A stretch of DNA of 44,406 nt from an uncultured Bacteroidales bacterium (GCA_937892155.1 CALAUG010000072.1:1-44406); one strand, 5' to 3'; shown: positions 18,485-29,700, numbered from the stretch's first letter. Numbers and translations: made by a program. The notes: generated from the sequence alone by a model not told the origin.

Positions 18485-19871
18485 ATAATTCCTGATTTAT
18501 TACATTAAACAATATAGATAAGACATTCTGATTGCAACAAACAAATTCTTGAATTTTCTCGGAATTTTCTTTGGAATTAAATTTTTCCACCATACAATTT
18601 ACATAATCTTCTATACATACTTCGGCATATTGCTCTATACAATTATAGTTATATTCAAACGCCACACGATTATGCTTGTCGTTCACACGCATACAAGCAC
18701 TGACAGGTTTGAACGTCTCTTTATTAGCGTATGTATAACCTTTATTTCTTGATTCCAGTCTGATTTGTATTGTATCTGCCATAGTTATATCCCGGTACAA
18801 GATTCCTCGGTGCATATCTTCGCGACCTTCTTTATAAAATGCAAATAAATCTCCTGTGTCGTAATTTTTCTTAATAACCAAATAATTTAAACCTTCTATA
18901 TCGTCCGACCCATCAATAGTATATAAGCTGTCAACCCATACTCCACACCTTTTGCCATTTGCATACGAAAATTCAATTTTTTCCCGTTGTGGAGATTGAT
19001 ACCGTTCAAAACCACAGATAAACATATTAGAATCTGCAAGTGCAGCATCGTGAATGCAATAGGTTCCATTTAGATTCTTTCTTAGATTTTTTAATTGCCG
19101 TTTTTTTATGAAAGATTTGCAATATTTACTATCTTCTAAAATAGACAAAATCTCATAATATTGTTGTTTCTTTTTATATAACCTTATGGGACAATATTCA
19201 ATTATTCGGGAAAAAATCAAATCTTTGGCAGGACTCTTTATATACGACAGATACGCATAACGGAAATAAAGATAGAAATCCTCGCTCGGATATAGTTCAA
19301 CAAATACAGGCAATGTTTCAAATCTATACCTTTCTAATTCAAAATGTTTCAAATGTGGCAACAACACAAGTTCATTCATTGCGAAATCGGCAACCTTTAG
19401 TTTCAATGTTTCAAGATTTACAAGCCTCGACAAGGTTGAATCACCAATATACACAGAAGATGCATCAAATTCCAAATATTTCAAATTCTTTAATCTCCAC
19501 AACCATGACAATGAGAACTGCCAATATGTTTTTTCATTCTGATAAATACCAAGTCCGACCAAATTTTTGAAATCTTCTATTCCAGCAATACCAGCATATG
19601 GAACACTGTGCCAATCAATTCTTTTAACATTAGGGAAAAAAACAGGGGAAAAAGGAACTTTATCAAATCTATTTCCTCCTTGAATTATAATCTTTTCTAT
19701 CTTCGGGTTTGGAAGGTTCTTTAATGAATCTATCATACGTTGATATCCCATGTCTGTTCCATAACGAACACCGTCAAGAAAAAATACTTGCCCATCAAGG
19801 GATATGGTCGATTGCGCCACCCCTAAATTCGACAGAATACATATAAACAATATCAATATCTGTTGTCTCAT
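18483..19871 (-). CDS. Secreted leucine-rich-repeat protein A
   Basis: 462 aa with a signal peptide (ILILFICILSNLGVAQ). Leucine-rich repeats occupy residues about 55-190: FPNVKRIDWH, FKNLVGLGIY, LKNLKYLEFD, LVNLETLKLK, LPHLKHFELE. The rest is beta-rich and charged. It shares size, signal and layout with leucine-rich protein B 86 bases downstream and the two are probably ancient duplicates, although sequence identity by eye is low. The start overlaps the stop of the giant subtilisin gene by 4 bases (ATGA-type), so the two are translationally coupled. Function unknown; binding to a partner made by the same cluster is a reasonable inference. Confidence 0.75.
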   Translation of the reverse strand: MRQQILILFICILSNLGVAQSTISLDGQVFFLDGVRYGTDMGYQRMIDSLKNLPNPKIEKIIIQGGNRFDKVPFSPVFFPNVKRIDWHSVPYAGIAGIEDFKNLVGLGIYQNEKTYWQFSLSWLWRLKNLKYLEFDASSVYIGDSTLSRLVNLETLKLKVADFAMNELVLLPHLKHFELERYRFETLPVFVELYPSEDFYLYFRYAYLSYIKSPAKDLIFSRIIEYCPIRLYKKKQQYYEILSILEDSKYCKSFIKKRQLKNLRKNLNGTYCIHDAALADSNMFICGFERYQSPQREKIEFSYANGKRCGVWVDSLYTIDGSDDIEGLNYLVIKKNYDTGDLFAFYKEGREDMHRGILYRDITMADTIQIRLESRNKGYTYANKETFKPVSACMRVNDKHNRVAFEYNYNCIEQYAEVCIEDYVNCMVEKFNSKENSEKIQEFVCCNQNVLSILFNVINQEL

Positions 19872-22800
19872 GCCTTATCCCCTAATACTTTCATAATTTC
19901 TATTGCAAGTAATGGCTCGTTAGGTTCTTCTACTTCTCCTGAAGGTCGCACTTCTTGTAACGACAATCTATATTCGTTATAATTTTCGCATTCTTTCTTC
20001 TTGAGAGATATATAAACAATACTGTTTTCTCCAAATCCGCCATTATGATTTTTTTCCAATAACTTGTTATATTTTTCATTTGAAATCACAAGCAGTACAG
20101 CCTCTCCATTCATATCTATTTCATTGCTGTTCGACATAAAATCGTTTAAAATCGGTGATTGATATGAAACAACATATGCCGTACCATCTTCAAACTGAAT
20201 TTCTTTTTTCGTGTAATTTCCCCCAAACACATACTTCATAAATTGCTCTTTGGTTATCTTATTTACCCCCGAACAGATGGAAAATCGTGGATTGCTCATC
20301 TGAAAAGCATTCTTAGTATGCAAATCCGATTTCACGGCAAACAGATAGGTGTTGTCAGGGTCGCGGGCTATACCCATTCGTGCCATATAATCAATCTGAT
20401 GTTCGGGCACATCTATATACACCTCATCTTCATATACTTTCACAACAAAACCTTCCGTAACATTTTCAATCGGCAATTTCATATCCATCGGACGAAATAG
20501 CAAATCGGCTGACGACTCCCGCTGTTTCCAAATAGGTAAAATTTCTGGTGTTGATGATTCTTGTGATTCCTGCTGTTCTTCTTGATTCTTCGGCTTCATT
20601 CTCCGCAAATAATCAATTCTCATGTATGAAGCAACTGATATATATGTGTTCTCCATATTCGGAGCTGTATTTTTACGGAATGGAACAACCATCGCCACGA
20701 AATTATCCGTGTAATCGTCGTTTTCTGCCGTTAAATCCACAAAATTTGTCTTTCCTTGTGCTATTTTTTCAGCCAAAGTACGTCCCCGTTCTCCTATAGC
20801 CACGTATGCAAGTGGCGTTTCGTTATCGCCTTTCTTAAAGGCAATTTTTACAACTCCGTCGTCAAACGAAGGGGTAAATGTGGTCGCTATTATCGGCCAA
20901 TTAGAACCTTCATAACAAACCTCAGTTGTAGGTTGCTGTACCTTGTCACGTATAACATCTAACTTTATTTCTCCATAATTTCCAAAATAATTGTACGAGG
21001 TGTTAAATTCATTGCGTATGTCAATATAGACGACATTTTTATTCAAGAAATTGTCAATAATCTGCGTGTACAAATTTTCCTTTTTAACTTTTTCAAACGA
21101 ATATTCTATACCATCTCTCGATGCCTCCGAATTAGTGTTTCGCACAAATATTCTGTCATCGTACATATTCCCGAAATATGCAGCAGGATCCATATAATTC
21201 AATATTTGCTCCTTCTGTGCCTTGTGTGCGGAAATATCCCCATCGGTTGGATTCGTCGGCAGTTGCTCAACAGCTATTATGGTTTCGTGGTTACGAATCA
21301 TCGAGAATGTAGGATTAAACCCTATAGTGTCCAACCAAATTTCAAATCCTATATAATTGTCGGCAAACGTGCCTATGCACCAGCCAGCAGGAACGGTAAG
21401 CAGTTCAAATTCTCCGTCAGAATTATAGAATGCGTTGTCTATTGAAGCTTCATCTCCAAAACTCGCATCATTCGTCAGTTCCATGCCAAGAATCCGTCCG
21501 TCTGGCTCTTTTATGTTTTTTTCAATCCAAGAGACAACGGAATTACCATTCGTCTTTAGACTATTATCACTTTCATACAACGACGATTTCAATATGCCAC
21601 GATATACAAAATATTTTACTGCCGGGTTATTCGAAGAGTGCATTTCCGGCTTCAATACAATATTTACAAGACTTGCATCGTCTTTGTCTTCCTGCACCAA
21701 AATCTTCCCTTTGCATACGGCATACGCCTTATGTGGCGTTGAGGTTTCCGAATTAGTCTCATTTGTGGTTTCCGTTCCATTCTCCGTATTCGTCTCTTGT
21801 GTTCCTTCCACCGCAAACACATTTGTAATACGATACCTGTCAAAACCCGTTTGGAAATCAGTGTCCCCACTTGATATTGCACCATATTTTTTGGTATTGC
21901 TCAAATTATCGCAATCAGTAAAGAAATATATCTTCTCTCTAAATTCCATATCCTCAACAAGAGCAGACGTGAATTTTGAGAAAACAGCCGATTTCCTACG
22001 AATTTCGTGGGAACATATTTTTAGATACCCATCTATCTCTGTGGATAAAATAATTTTTTCACAGTCTTGACCTATCGGAATAGTACAATGAGTGTAACCA
22101 TTATCAGAATCCCATTGTAGAGATATACCTTCCATAGGTTCATGCTCGGCTTGCCAAGTATTTGTACCAACATCAAATACATAAGAAGCCTCTACCAATG
22201 TGGATATGGAGGAGAATTCTATTTGTATAGTTAGTTTCTTCCTATCATCAGTTATATCCAAGCCCTCTATTGAAGATTCAATTTTTATAATACACGACAA
22301 TTGGGTATCTGTTCTTTCAAATCGTTTCTGTAATCTATGGTCTCCCGTTGAATCTAAAAACTTGGTGTCATTATATTCTAACAAACAAACATATAGATTA
22401 TTGTTCTCATTGGGATTATCACGAGTATCACCATTATCAAATGGTGTTACATGAAACATTAAATACGGTTTAATACCTTTTTTCTTGTCAATTGCTTTTA
22501 AATATTTTTCAATCTCTGATTTTTTTATACTATAATCTACACTATCTCCTTTTGCTAATACCTCAATGTCTTTTGTGTCCAATAAATATGTATCAATGTT
22601 ATTTTCCATCCAAAAATCAGGAAATGTAAATTGAGGATTATCTGATGAAACATAACGAAGTAAACAACGTAATTCCGCCCCCTCTATACTCGAGACATTC
22701 GATTCCGCTACGTTTTTCACCGTGATAGTTATCTTTTTAGAATTTGATTGATCCACATTCTCAATTGATAAATCATAATGTCCGTAGCCATCAGCTTTTA

Positions 22801-24370
22801 TTACAGCATTTTCTGCATTTACCATTCCATAACCATATGCTTGACAAAATCCGTCTTTAAAATGAGAAATGCCGTCTTTTGAATCTTTTAAAATTAAATT
22901 ATCCTTTGTTGCTGTATCTCTAAGTATTTTTCTGACTTCTAACCAATTCAAATTGGGATTTACGGATAGCATTAAAGCTGCTACGCCCGTAACTATAGGC
23001 GTAGCGAATGAAGTTCCTTCAACATTTTCTATAATATAATCTCCATATATAGTATAAATGTTCCCATTAGCAATATCTATTGTATTATCAAGTGTAACAT
23101 AGAAATTCCCATTTTCTTTTCCAACTGTCAAGATTGTTAAAATACGACAGGCTACATAATCAACACCAAAACCTATTAAAATAACTTTCCTTCCTTTAAA
23201 TAATACATCGGATTTATTATAATCGGTTAAATAATATCTCTCCGTTTCAAATTCTCCACTATTATCTATAACTTTATTATATTTACCATAGAAGTATTTT
23301 TCTTCATCGTATTTGGAATAATATAAAAAATCACCAACAATACTATTCTCAACCTCAATAATTTTTTCACTAAAAAATCTAATTATTTTTTTATTGTCAC
23401 CTCTCTGTTCTATATCAAATACAAATCCATGAATATCACATATAGGTATATATACAGAACATCCTATATGCATTTCTTCTTCAGTAGAAGTTATTAATAT
23501 GGAACTCTTTCCATTACTTTCTATTTCTACTCCTCTTTGTAAACTTGCAATGTCACCTATTTCGGCAGATGGTGTTAGCATTCCATCTATTGGTGCACAG
23601 ATATCTAATTCTGTCCCATAATTGCTGCCTGAATAGATTATTTCTCGTTTTAATTCTTCTTTATATACCTTATATATCCATCTTTTTTTATCCTTAACGG
23701 CTCCAACTGTAATAACTTTCTTACTTTGGGCAGCAAAATAAGATTTTTCATTTTTTGATATTTCAACATTTTCATTCCCACTTGCAAAACACGCTATTAT
23801 CCCTAATCCTTTTCGACCAAATGTTGTTATTATATCTATTGATTGTACTAAATTTGTTTGTAAATTCGCCATTCCCCATGAGCAATTGATTACATCTACA
23901 GGTTTTGACCAATTAATATTATTTTGGATTTTAGGTTCTGCTAACTTAGAGAATACAGAAGATAATTTTAATGATATTGTTTTCATATCATCTTCTGAAC
24001 AATCTTTATCTATACAAACTAACGAACAATTGGGTGCAATACCTATGGAACCTTTTTCATTATCATTTGCAAAGATAATTCCCACAACATTTGTACCATG
24101 TTCACTGCCATATTTATTATCCCAATGATTATGAAACTCATTGCTTCTAATTCTATAAAAAGAAATAGGGTGCAAACCATTATACGCTTCGTGTACAGGT
24201 ATTTCTACATCATTGCTATTTATTGAATCTATAACCCCATGGTCAATCACACAAATAGTTATATCTCCTAAACCTTTAGATTTACCATTTATTGCTGTGT
24301 CACTTGAATTTAATAAATCAAAGTAATTAATTAAATTCAAATATTGTTGTTTGTTACTTAAACTGTTCAT
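19868..24370 (-). CDS. Giant subtilisin-like (S8) protein
   Basis: 1500 aa. The N-terminal ~500 residues are an S8 peptidase with all catalytic positions: Asp43 in VIDHG, His91 in EHGTNVVG, the oxyanion Asn near 199 in ASGNEN, and Ser454 in GTSFATP. An insert of roughly 150 residues separates the Asn and Ser blocks. There is no signal peptide and no obvious propeptide, unusual for subtilases. About 1000 further residues follow, including beta-rich parts and a domain near 890-1090 with KAYAVCKGKI, VNIVLKP, KYFVYRG and VVYIDIRNEFN. A related fragment sits at 39721-39969. The first half of the gene is more AT-rich than the second, suggesting fusion. Possible roles: maturation of the other giant proteins, or an effector. 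Confidence 0.9.
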   Translation of the reverse strand: MNSLSNKQQYLNLINYFDLLNSSDTAINGKSKGLGDITICVIDHGVIDSINSNDVEIPVHEAYNGLHPISFYRIRSNEFHNHWDNKYGSEHGTNVVGIIFANDNEKGSIGIAPNCSLVCIDKDCSEDDMKTISLKLSSVFSKLAEPKIQNNINWSKPVDVINCSWGMANLQTNLVQSIDIITTFGRKGLGIIACFASGNENVEISKNEKSYFAAQSKKVITVGAVKDKKRWIYKVYKEELKREIIYSGSNYGTELDICAPIDGMLTPSAEIGDIASLQRGVEIESNGKSSILITSTEEEMHIGCSVYIPICDIHGFVFDIEQRGDNKKIIRFFSEKIIEVENSIVGDFLYYSKYDEEKYFYGKYNKVIDNSGEFETERYYLTDYNKSDVLFKGRKVILIGFGVDYVACRILTILTVGKENGNFYVTLDNTIDIANGNIYTIYGDYIIENVEGTSFATPIVTGVAALMLSVNPNLNWLEVRKILRDTATKDNLILKDSKDGISHFKDGFCQAYGYGMVNAENAVIKADGYGHYDLSIENVDQSNSKKITITVKNVAESNVSSIEGAELRCLLRYVSSDNPQFTFPDFWMENNIDTYLLDTKDIEVLAKGDSVDYSIKKSEIEKYLKAIDKKKGIKPYLMFHVTPFDNGDTRDNPNENNNLYVCLLEYNDTKFLDSTGDHRLQKRFERTDTQLSCIIKIESSIEGLDITDDRKKLTIQIEFSSISTLVEASYVFDVGTNTWQAEHEPMEGISLQWDSDNGYTHCTIPIGQDCEKIILSTEIDGYLKICSHEIRRKSAVFSKFTSALVEDMEFREKIYFFTDCDNLSNTKKYGAISSGDTDFQTGFDRYRITNVFAVEGTQETNTENGTETTNETNSETSTPHKAYAVCKGKILVQEDKDDASLVNIVLKPEMHSSNNPAVKYFVYRGILKSSLYESDNSLKTNGNSVVSWIEKNIKEPDGRILGMELTNDASFGDEASIDNAFYNSDGEFELLTVPAGWCIGTFADNYIGFEIWLDTIGFNPTFSMIRNHETIIAVEQLPTNPTDGDISAHKAQKEQILNYMDPAAYFGNMYDDRIFVRNTNSEASRDGIEYSFEKVKKENLYTQIIDNFLNKNVVYIDIRNEFNTSYNYFGNYGEIKLDVIRDKVQQPTTEVCYEGSNWPIIATTFTPSFDDGVVKIAFKKGDNETPLAYVAIGERGRTLAEKIAQGKTNFVDLTAENDDYTDNFVAMVVPFRKNTAPNMENTYISVASYMRIDYLRRMKPKNQEEQQESQESSTPEILPIWKQRESSADLLFRPMDMKLPIENVTEGFVVKVYEDEVYIDVPEHQIDYMARMGIARDPDNTYLFAVKSDLHTKNAFQMSNPRFSICSGVNKITKEQFMKYVFGGNYTKKEIQFEDGTAYVVSYQSPILNDFMSNSNEIDMNGEAVLLVISNEKYNKLLEKNHNGGFGENSIVYISLKKKECENYNEYRLSLQEVRPSGEVEEPNEPLLAIEIMKVLGDKA

Positions 24371-24383
24371 AACCTACGTTTTT

Positions 24384-24896
24384 TTACTTTTTAAGTTGTT
24401 TTAAAAAATCATCATTCTGAGGATATAAATTCAAATGTATTTCTAAATCTTTGGTTTCCAGTTTTCCACTTTCCCATCTATTACGATTATCGCAAACGTA
24501 AAAGAATAAAACATTGTTTCGGTTATAATCATTGAACATTTGTTCTGTAACAATCAAAGAGCATTGTTTAACTGTCGTATCGGAAATAAGAGATTTTTTT
24601 CTTTCATCGTAGAAATAAAATGTAATTGTACTTATGTGATTACCAATAACAAATATATCCATACTTTTTTCCCTATGTTCTTTTTCCCAATTTTTTTTCC
24701 TTTCTTCCCATTTTAATCTTTCTTCTTCTAAACAGATACATTTCACTGGTTTACAATATGTGTAATCCGATGTAGAAAATTTTTCAAACACACTATCAAT
24801 CACAATTTTTCTATCCTGCCCATACCCCTTCAATCCTGCACCAAGCAACAGAACAAAACAAAATAATATCAGCCATATCGTTTTCCCTATTCCCAT
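24384..24896 (-). CDS. Secreted hypothetical protein
   Basis: 170 aa with a signal peptide (WLILFCFVLLLGAGLKGYGQ). The mature part holds a C-x-C pair (CICLEEE), a short charged helix (WEERKKNWEKEHRE), and alternating beta strands (ISTITFYFYDE, NVLFFYVCDN). Not recognised. The start ATG overlaps the end of the glycosyltransferase gene by 10 bases, and the stop lies 13 bases before the giant subtilisin gene, so it is part of the same transcript. It resembles in size and style the 242-aa secreted protein at 38988 but no clear alignment was seen. Confidence 0.65.
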   Translation of the reverse strand: MGIGKTIWLILFCFVLLLGAGLKGYGQDRKIVIDSVFEKFSTSDYTYCKPVKCICLEEERLKWEERKKNWEKEHREKSMDIFVIGNHISTITFYFYDERKKSLISDTTVKQCSLIVTEQMFNDYNRNNVLFFYVCDNRNRWESGKLETKDLEIHLNLYPQNDDFLKQLKK

Positions 24897-25543
24897 AACA
24901 CATTCAAATTATCTCGTTTCCGCAACCGGCGTTCCAACACATATATGGAATCCAATTGCCCACGTTCAAAACCGCCACGCAAACGGCAACCGTCATATAT
25001 CGAAGCCGTCAGCCCCAAGTGGTAGCACACATCACCAAGATAGGTATCTTCTATTCCCCACACATCCTGCATCTCGGTTGAAAACAATTCTCCATTTTGA
25101 AATTTCAACACCGCATCTATCGCCTTGCGTTTCATATAGATTCCGCAGGAATAGAATGAATTGTTCACACCTCCATAACTGTGAACAAAATCAATCGTAT
25201 CCCTAAAATCCTCTTCAACCATCAGCAACGCAATATCCGTTTTGCTTTGTTCTATGCCGTTCAACGAACCTGTGGCTATATATCTGTCGCCGTCAAGAAA
25301 TAGCACGTCGTGTTTCGGATTGCACAGTGCCAATCCAAGATTTCGGGCAAACGATGTCTGTCTGCCTTGCAACGATGATGGCGTACAGACAAAACGCTCC
25401 CCAAGTGCAATAAGTTGCTGTGCGGAATCGTCCGTACATCTGTCCAACACCCAATAACGGTCATACGGATATGCACCAAGCACACGGTGCATATCCTGTA
25501 TATACCGTCCTTCGTTTTGCCCTATGATGACAACATCTACCAT
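24887..25543 (-). CDS. GT-A type glycosyltransferase
   Basis: 218 aa, compact family 2-like fold. N-terminal strand VDVVIIGQNEGRYI, then WVLDRCTDDS (substrate-nucleotide loop), a conserved GRQTSFARNLGL, the metal-binding DGD at 84-86 (LFLDGDRY), and WGIEDTYLG near 165, which matches the W-G-x-E-D-x-x-L acceptor motif of galactosyl- and polypeptide-type transferases. No membrane segment, so it acts in the cytoplasm. Its position between the fibre-like gene and the giant subtilisin gene suggests that it glycosylates one of the cluster proteins rather than lipopolysaccharide. That target is an inference. It starts 35 bases after the fibre-like gene. Confidence 0.8.
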   Translation of the reverse strand: MVDVVIIGQNEGRYIQDMHRVLGAYPYDRYWVLDRCTDDSAQQLIALGERFVCTPSSLQGRQTSFARNLGLALCNPKHDVLFLDGDRYIATGSLNGIEQSKTDIALLMVEEDFRDTIDFVHSYGGVNNSFYSCGIYMKRKAIDAVLKFQNGELFSTEMQDVWGIEDTYLGDVCYHLGLTASIYDGCRLRGGFERGQLDSIYVLERRLRKRDNLNVLWE

Positions 25544-25578
25544 TTATCAAAATATCAATAATTCAAAATATCACTATA

Positions 25579-26751
25579 TCAATAGAATACAGTGTACCAA
25601 ACTTTATTTCTAAGTATAAATTCAGCAAATGACTCATCTATTATTGAATTATAATGTTGAGTGTACCAATACCGAGAAATCCTATAATCACCCGCATTTG
25701 CTGATGGTCCTTCGCCCAGTGTACCTTCACAGAATTTTGCATTACCCATTATCATCACTTTCTTATAATTGGCAAATTCTATACCTGTTTCTGGCTGTAT
25801 TTTCCATATTTGATATGAGGTAGTTGTATCTACAACAATAGTTGAATAACCCTCTGGAAGAATTAAATACACATCGGTAAGTGCATTTCCAAAAGGAGAC
25901 AAATAATCAGAAACATTATTGTCATTTATCACTAACACTTGCGACGATGGTATTTGTCCCTCATTATTTTGTATTACCGTGTCGCCGAATATTTTCATAT
26001 ACGGCAGCACTATGCTGTTTACATTAGTCGATGGATATATTGTGGAAAAATTCGAGCTACCTAATGTTGTTAGAACCGTCTGCGAAGTTCCACTAAATGC
26101 CAATGTCAGATTGCTGTTTCCCCAATCATTCGCATTGCGTCTTTTGCATATCAAACCTCGGCTACTATTCGATGGATGCTGTACATACAATACCATATAA
26201 TATTCCTTGTCGGCTTCGAGTAGTATTTGCTGATTTTCCGAAAACTCCGCATTGCCAACACCATTACCTGCCATAGTGGTAACATTGCTTTGGGCAAGCA
26301 ACTGCATATTCTCAGTTCGTCCACCATTAGCCGTCGTTCCAGCACTATACAACGCCACAACAAACGAACCGCTTGTCATATTGTCGCGCTTACAGATTTG
26401 GGCATACTTTGCAATAAAATTCTGTCCAGGACTAAAACGCACACCATAAAAACCAACCGACACACTTTGTCCACCCTCGGCCATACTTAATGGAAAATCT
26501 TCGGCATAGCCGCCCATAATTGGGGAATTCGCCACTCGCAAATCAACGGTATTGCCTTGAGTTGATACAGTCACAGAACCATCTCCCGATTGGAACGACG
26601 GAACTATTGCACTTTTCAATGCTCCGACCGTGGTCTTGCGTGTTTCTAATGGTTGTTCCGTGCTTCCTTGATTTTCTTGCACTACAGCTATCAAATCACT
26701 ACTTTGTAGTGCCGATGCCTGGTCTAATTCACTAATTTTCTTGTTTGCCAT
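25579..26751 (-). CDS. Phage-tail-fibre-like protein
   Basis: 390 aa, no signal peptide. Residues 4-24 carry the KISELDQASALQSSD-LIAVVQ motif followed by TRKTTVGALKSA, a pattern common at the N-terminus of phage tail and fibre proteins, where it is thought to form an adaptor. Then comes a beta-rich part with FSPGQNFIAKYAQICKRDNMTSG, glycine/serine-rich strands, and a C-terminal domain ending in VWYTVFY. It lies 21 bases after the 1552-aa gene and is the clearest hint that the cluster is related to phage tails or tail-like particles. No sheath, tube or baseplate gene is in this window, so the rest of such a particle would have to be elsewhere. Confidence 0.7.
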   Translation of the reverse strand: MANKKISELDQASALQSSDLIAVVQENQGSTEQPLETRKTTVGALKSAIVPSFQSGDGSVTVSTQGNTVDLRVANSPIMGGYAEDFPLSMAEGGQSVSVGFYGVRFSPGQNFIAKYAQICKRDNMTSGSFVVALYSAGTTANGGRTENMQLLAQSNVTTMAGNGVGNAEFSENQQILLEADKEYYMVLYVQHPSNSSRGLICKRRNANDWGNSNLTLAFSGTSQTVLTTLGSSNFSTIYPSTNVNSIVLPYMKIFGDTVIQNNEGQIPSSQVLVINDNNVSDYLSPFGNALTDVYLILPEGYSTIVVDTTTSYQIWKIQPETGIEFANYKKVMIMGNAKFCEGTLGEGPSANAGDYRISRYWYTQHYNSIIDESFAEFILRNKVWYTVFY

Positions 26752-26772
26752 GATACTATTGTTTTTATTTAT

Positions 26773-29700
26773 TTACTCCGTTATTTCTATTACCACTGTA
26801 TTGTCGTTTTGGCTGAACAATCCACTTGCATTTTCTACTTCCACTTTATAGCGCGGGTACAGTGGATTGTCGTCTTCATCGGCAATTGTCAATGGTTCGT
26901 CTATCGCATAACTGATTTCTGAATCATTCGAGACAATTGTTTCCATTAATTCCCAGTTACCTGCGTCGTTCATCTTATACACATAATACGTTGCTCCGTG
27001 TACCGCCTTGTCCCACGACAATACCACGCCGTTCAACTCGCTGTCGGTGCTTGCATTCTCGTTGTATGTATATCGCAATTCAGGTGCTGTCGGATTTTCC
27101 GTATCAACCAATGTCACCATCATAATTCTACTGCTCTTCGATGGCACATACTCTATCATAGGATTACCCGATGCATCGGCGTATGTTATTCTTCGCAAAC
27201 CTATCACTTTGTAATACACAGGCTCTCCAAATGGTACGTATCCATCAGCCGAAAAATCGTCTATCAATACAACCTCATCTCCTTCGTTCACAAAGTCGGC
27301 TACGTGTCGCATTGTCTGTATTGACAATGTTTTTGTTGCATCTGTAGTACGATACAATGCGTATTTTTCAATTGCCTCATCCGACGGAACCGTTATCATT
27401 ACCGATGGTTCTGTTTCTTCATAGTCATCATGAACAGTTATTTTTAGATTTGCTATTTGCGGAGCTTCCGATGGTGTTGTGTCAACCAACTGAATTGGTC
27501 CCGATATCGGACTTGCATCGCTTATCACCATTGTGTTGTTCAGTTCCTTGGCATAGTAGAAGTAAAAATTACGTGCCGCACCGTCAAGCGTGAAGTCTGT
27601 AAATTGTATTTCTGGATTATCTCCGCCACGAATGATTTTCGCCATCGGTGCCTGACAAAATTCGAGGTCGCTCGGTTTCAGCATATCGCCGTGTACATCA
27701 CGGACTTTCTGTTTTCTGTTTGTCGGCACATAATTGTTATCCTTCGATATAAATTCATAGATTAACGGCTGCTCCGTCAATGGTAGGAAACAACTGATTA
27801 TGGCTTCTCTTATTTTGTCCTTTATTACCTCTGGCTCTTGCAGTCCATCAAACAAATCTCTGCCGAACACGTCTTTTTCTCTGTCTGGCTTCGGAAAACG
27901 ATAACCGTCCTCGGCTGGGAATTTACGGAAAGTACCGTCGGGATTAGAACCAGTCGCATCGTAGTATTTTCCATCTTCCGTAGAATAGTCATAATCAAAA
28001 TCTATCAGATTCTGCCATCTCGATGTAAAGAACTCGTCCTCTCCCAACGCCTGCAAGTCTGCCTTGATTTGCTGAACGGTTTCGGGTTTGTACAACGCTT
28101 CCAATATCATCCGTTCGCTTGCCCTGTAGAATGCAACAGAATACGGAATGTGCTGGCATCGTACACGGAACGTATAAGTTGATTTATTGTAGAAATCTGG
28201 TCGTGTAGCATATAGTCCACCTATTGGCATTTCTGGAGGTAATGCTACTATAAGTTCCATTGCGTATAAAAGCGTTGGTTTGGTCAACAGCGACACATAT
28301 CCCATACTGCAGTCCTTGGAACGTGCAGAAAAATATGTGGTTCTGTCACCTTCTCCTGTTTTCGGAAGAATACTTGCCACATTAAAATCGGCATTGTCGT
28401 CGGCATAAAGATAAACTCGATAACCAGGATAAAACTGAACCGATACCGTATTGCCTGTCTGTATCGTCGAAACAGTATCCGAGTTGGAGTTTGCTTCAGG
28501 GGCTATCTCGGTATCTTGTACCAACAATTTTATACGTTCATTCTCCTGCGACACTATCGAAATCACATCTAACCGCTTACGTTCTCCGTTCAAATTATCC
28601 GATGTATGAATATATACATACCCCTTGTCCCAGAATACTGGATTCGCTTCATTGCATTGCGGATGTTCGTGGAACAATTTCGTATTCATTTCAACCATAT
28701 ACATACCTGGTATCGCATCATTTTCTGGATATGGAGTTACAGCTGCCGTATCCCAAATTCCTCGTGTTGTTTCTTCGTAGGTTTCCGAATCGGTAACTAT
28801 CGTTTCCGTATGTTCCTCCCAATCCGAATTTGCTATTTGAACGGTTGCACCAAGCACATTCTCCATTCCAAGGTCGTCAAATTTCCAGTTTGCAGAATTT
28901 GCCATATTTTCAATCATAACAAATGGATATTCCTCATAATCAGTAGGTATCAACCATGTCTTTTGCGCTTCTGCATTGGTACTTTGTGTCTCAACACCCC
29001 CAGTTTCTATAGTGGAAATCGATGAGTTATTTTTCAAATGTATCAACAAACCATTTTCGCTGTCTTCAAGCGAATCAACTATAAAAATAGCATCTTTAAC
29101 AGTACAGGTTCCGCCTACAAACCTGCAAAAATCTTTAGACTGCACATTTGGCGTATAGTCTATTTTGTTTCCATCTATGTCAAGGACCGAATATTCCTTT
29201 GTGTGGACGATAAACGTTTCCGGATGTTTTTCATCATACTCAACTTGTCCGAACTTGCCTGTAACAGAACGTGGAGCTTCCTTCCTAAACAGAAATTCTA
29301 TTTGGTCTGCAAATTGGTATGTTTTATCGTGAGCCTTTTCGTAATTAAACTGTACACGGACTAATGTTGTGTCATTCTCGCCAAGAGCTGTCAACATTGC
29401 CTGTTCCGCTGTTGTAGTAAGCAATATAGGATCTTCTTTTTGTACCAGTTGAATGTGAAGATTTGACGGAGGTATCAGTTTATTCTGTTTTACAAATGAT
29501 GTTTCATCTGTTTCCTCCACATTGCTATACGGTGAAAGACGCGAGAACCAGTTTCGACCATATATTCTGTATTGATTGACACCAGAGTCGGCTTCCGTCT
29601 GCAAATGCACATACAAACGTGTTTCGTCATCAACTGGCGATGGACAAAACAATGGTTCGTTCCCATTTTCTACAGCACTACGAAGATGTTCCCAATCCGT

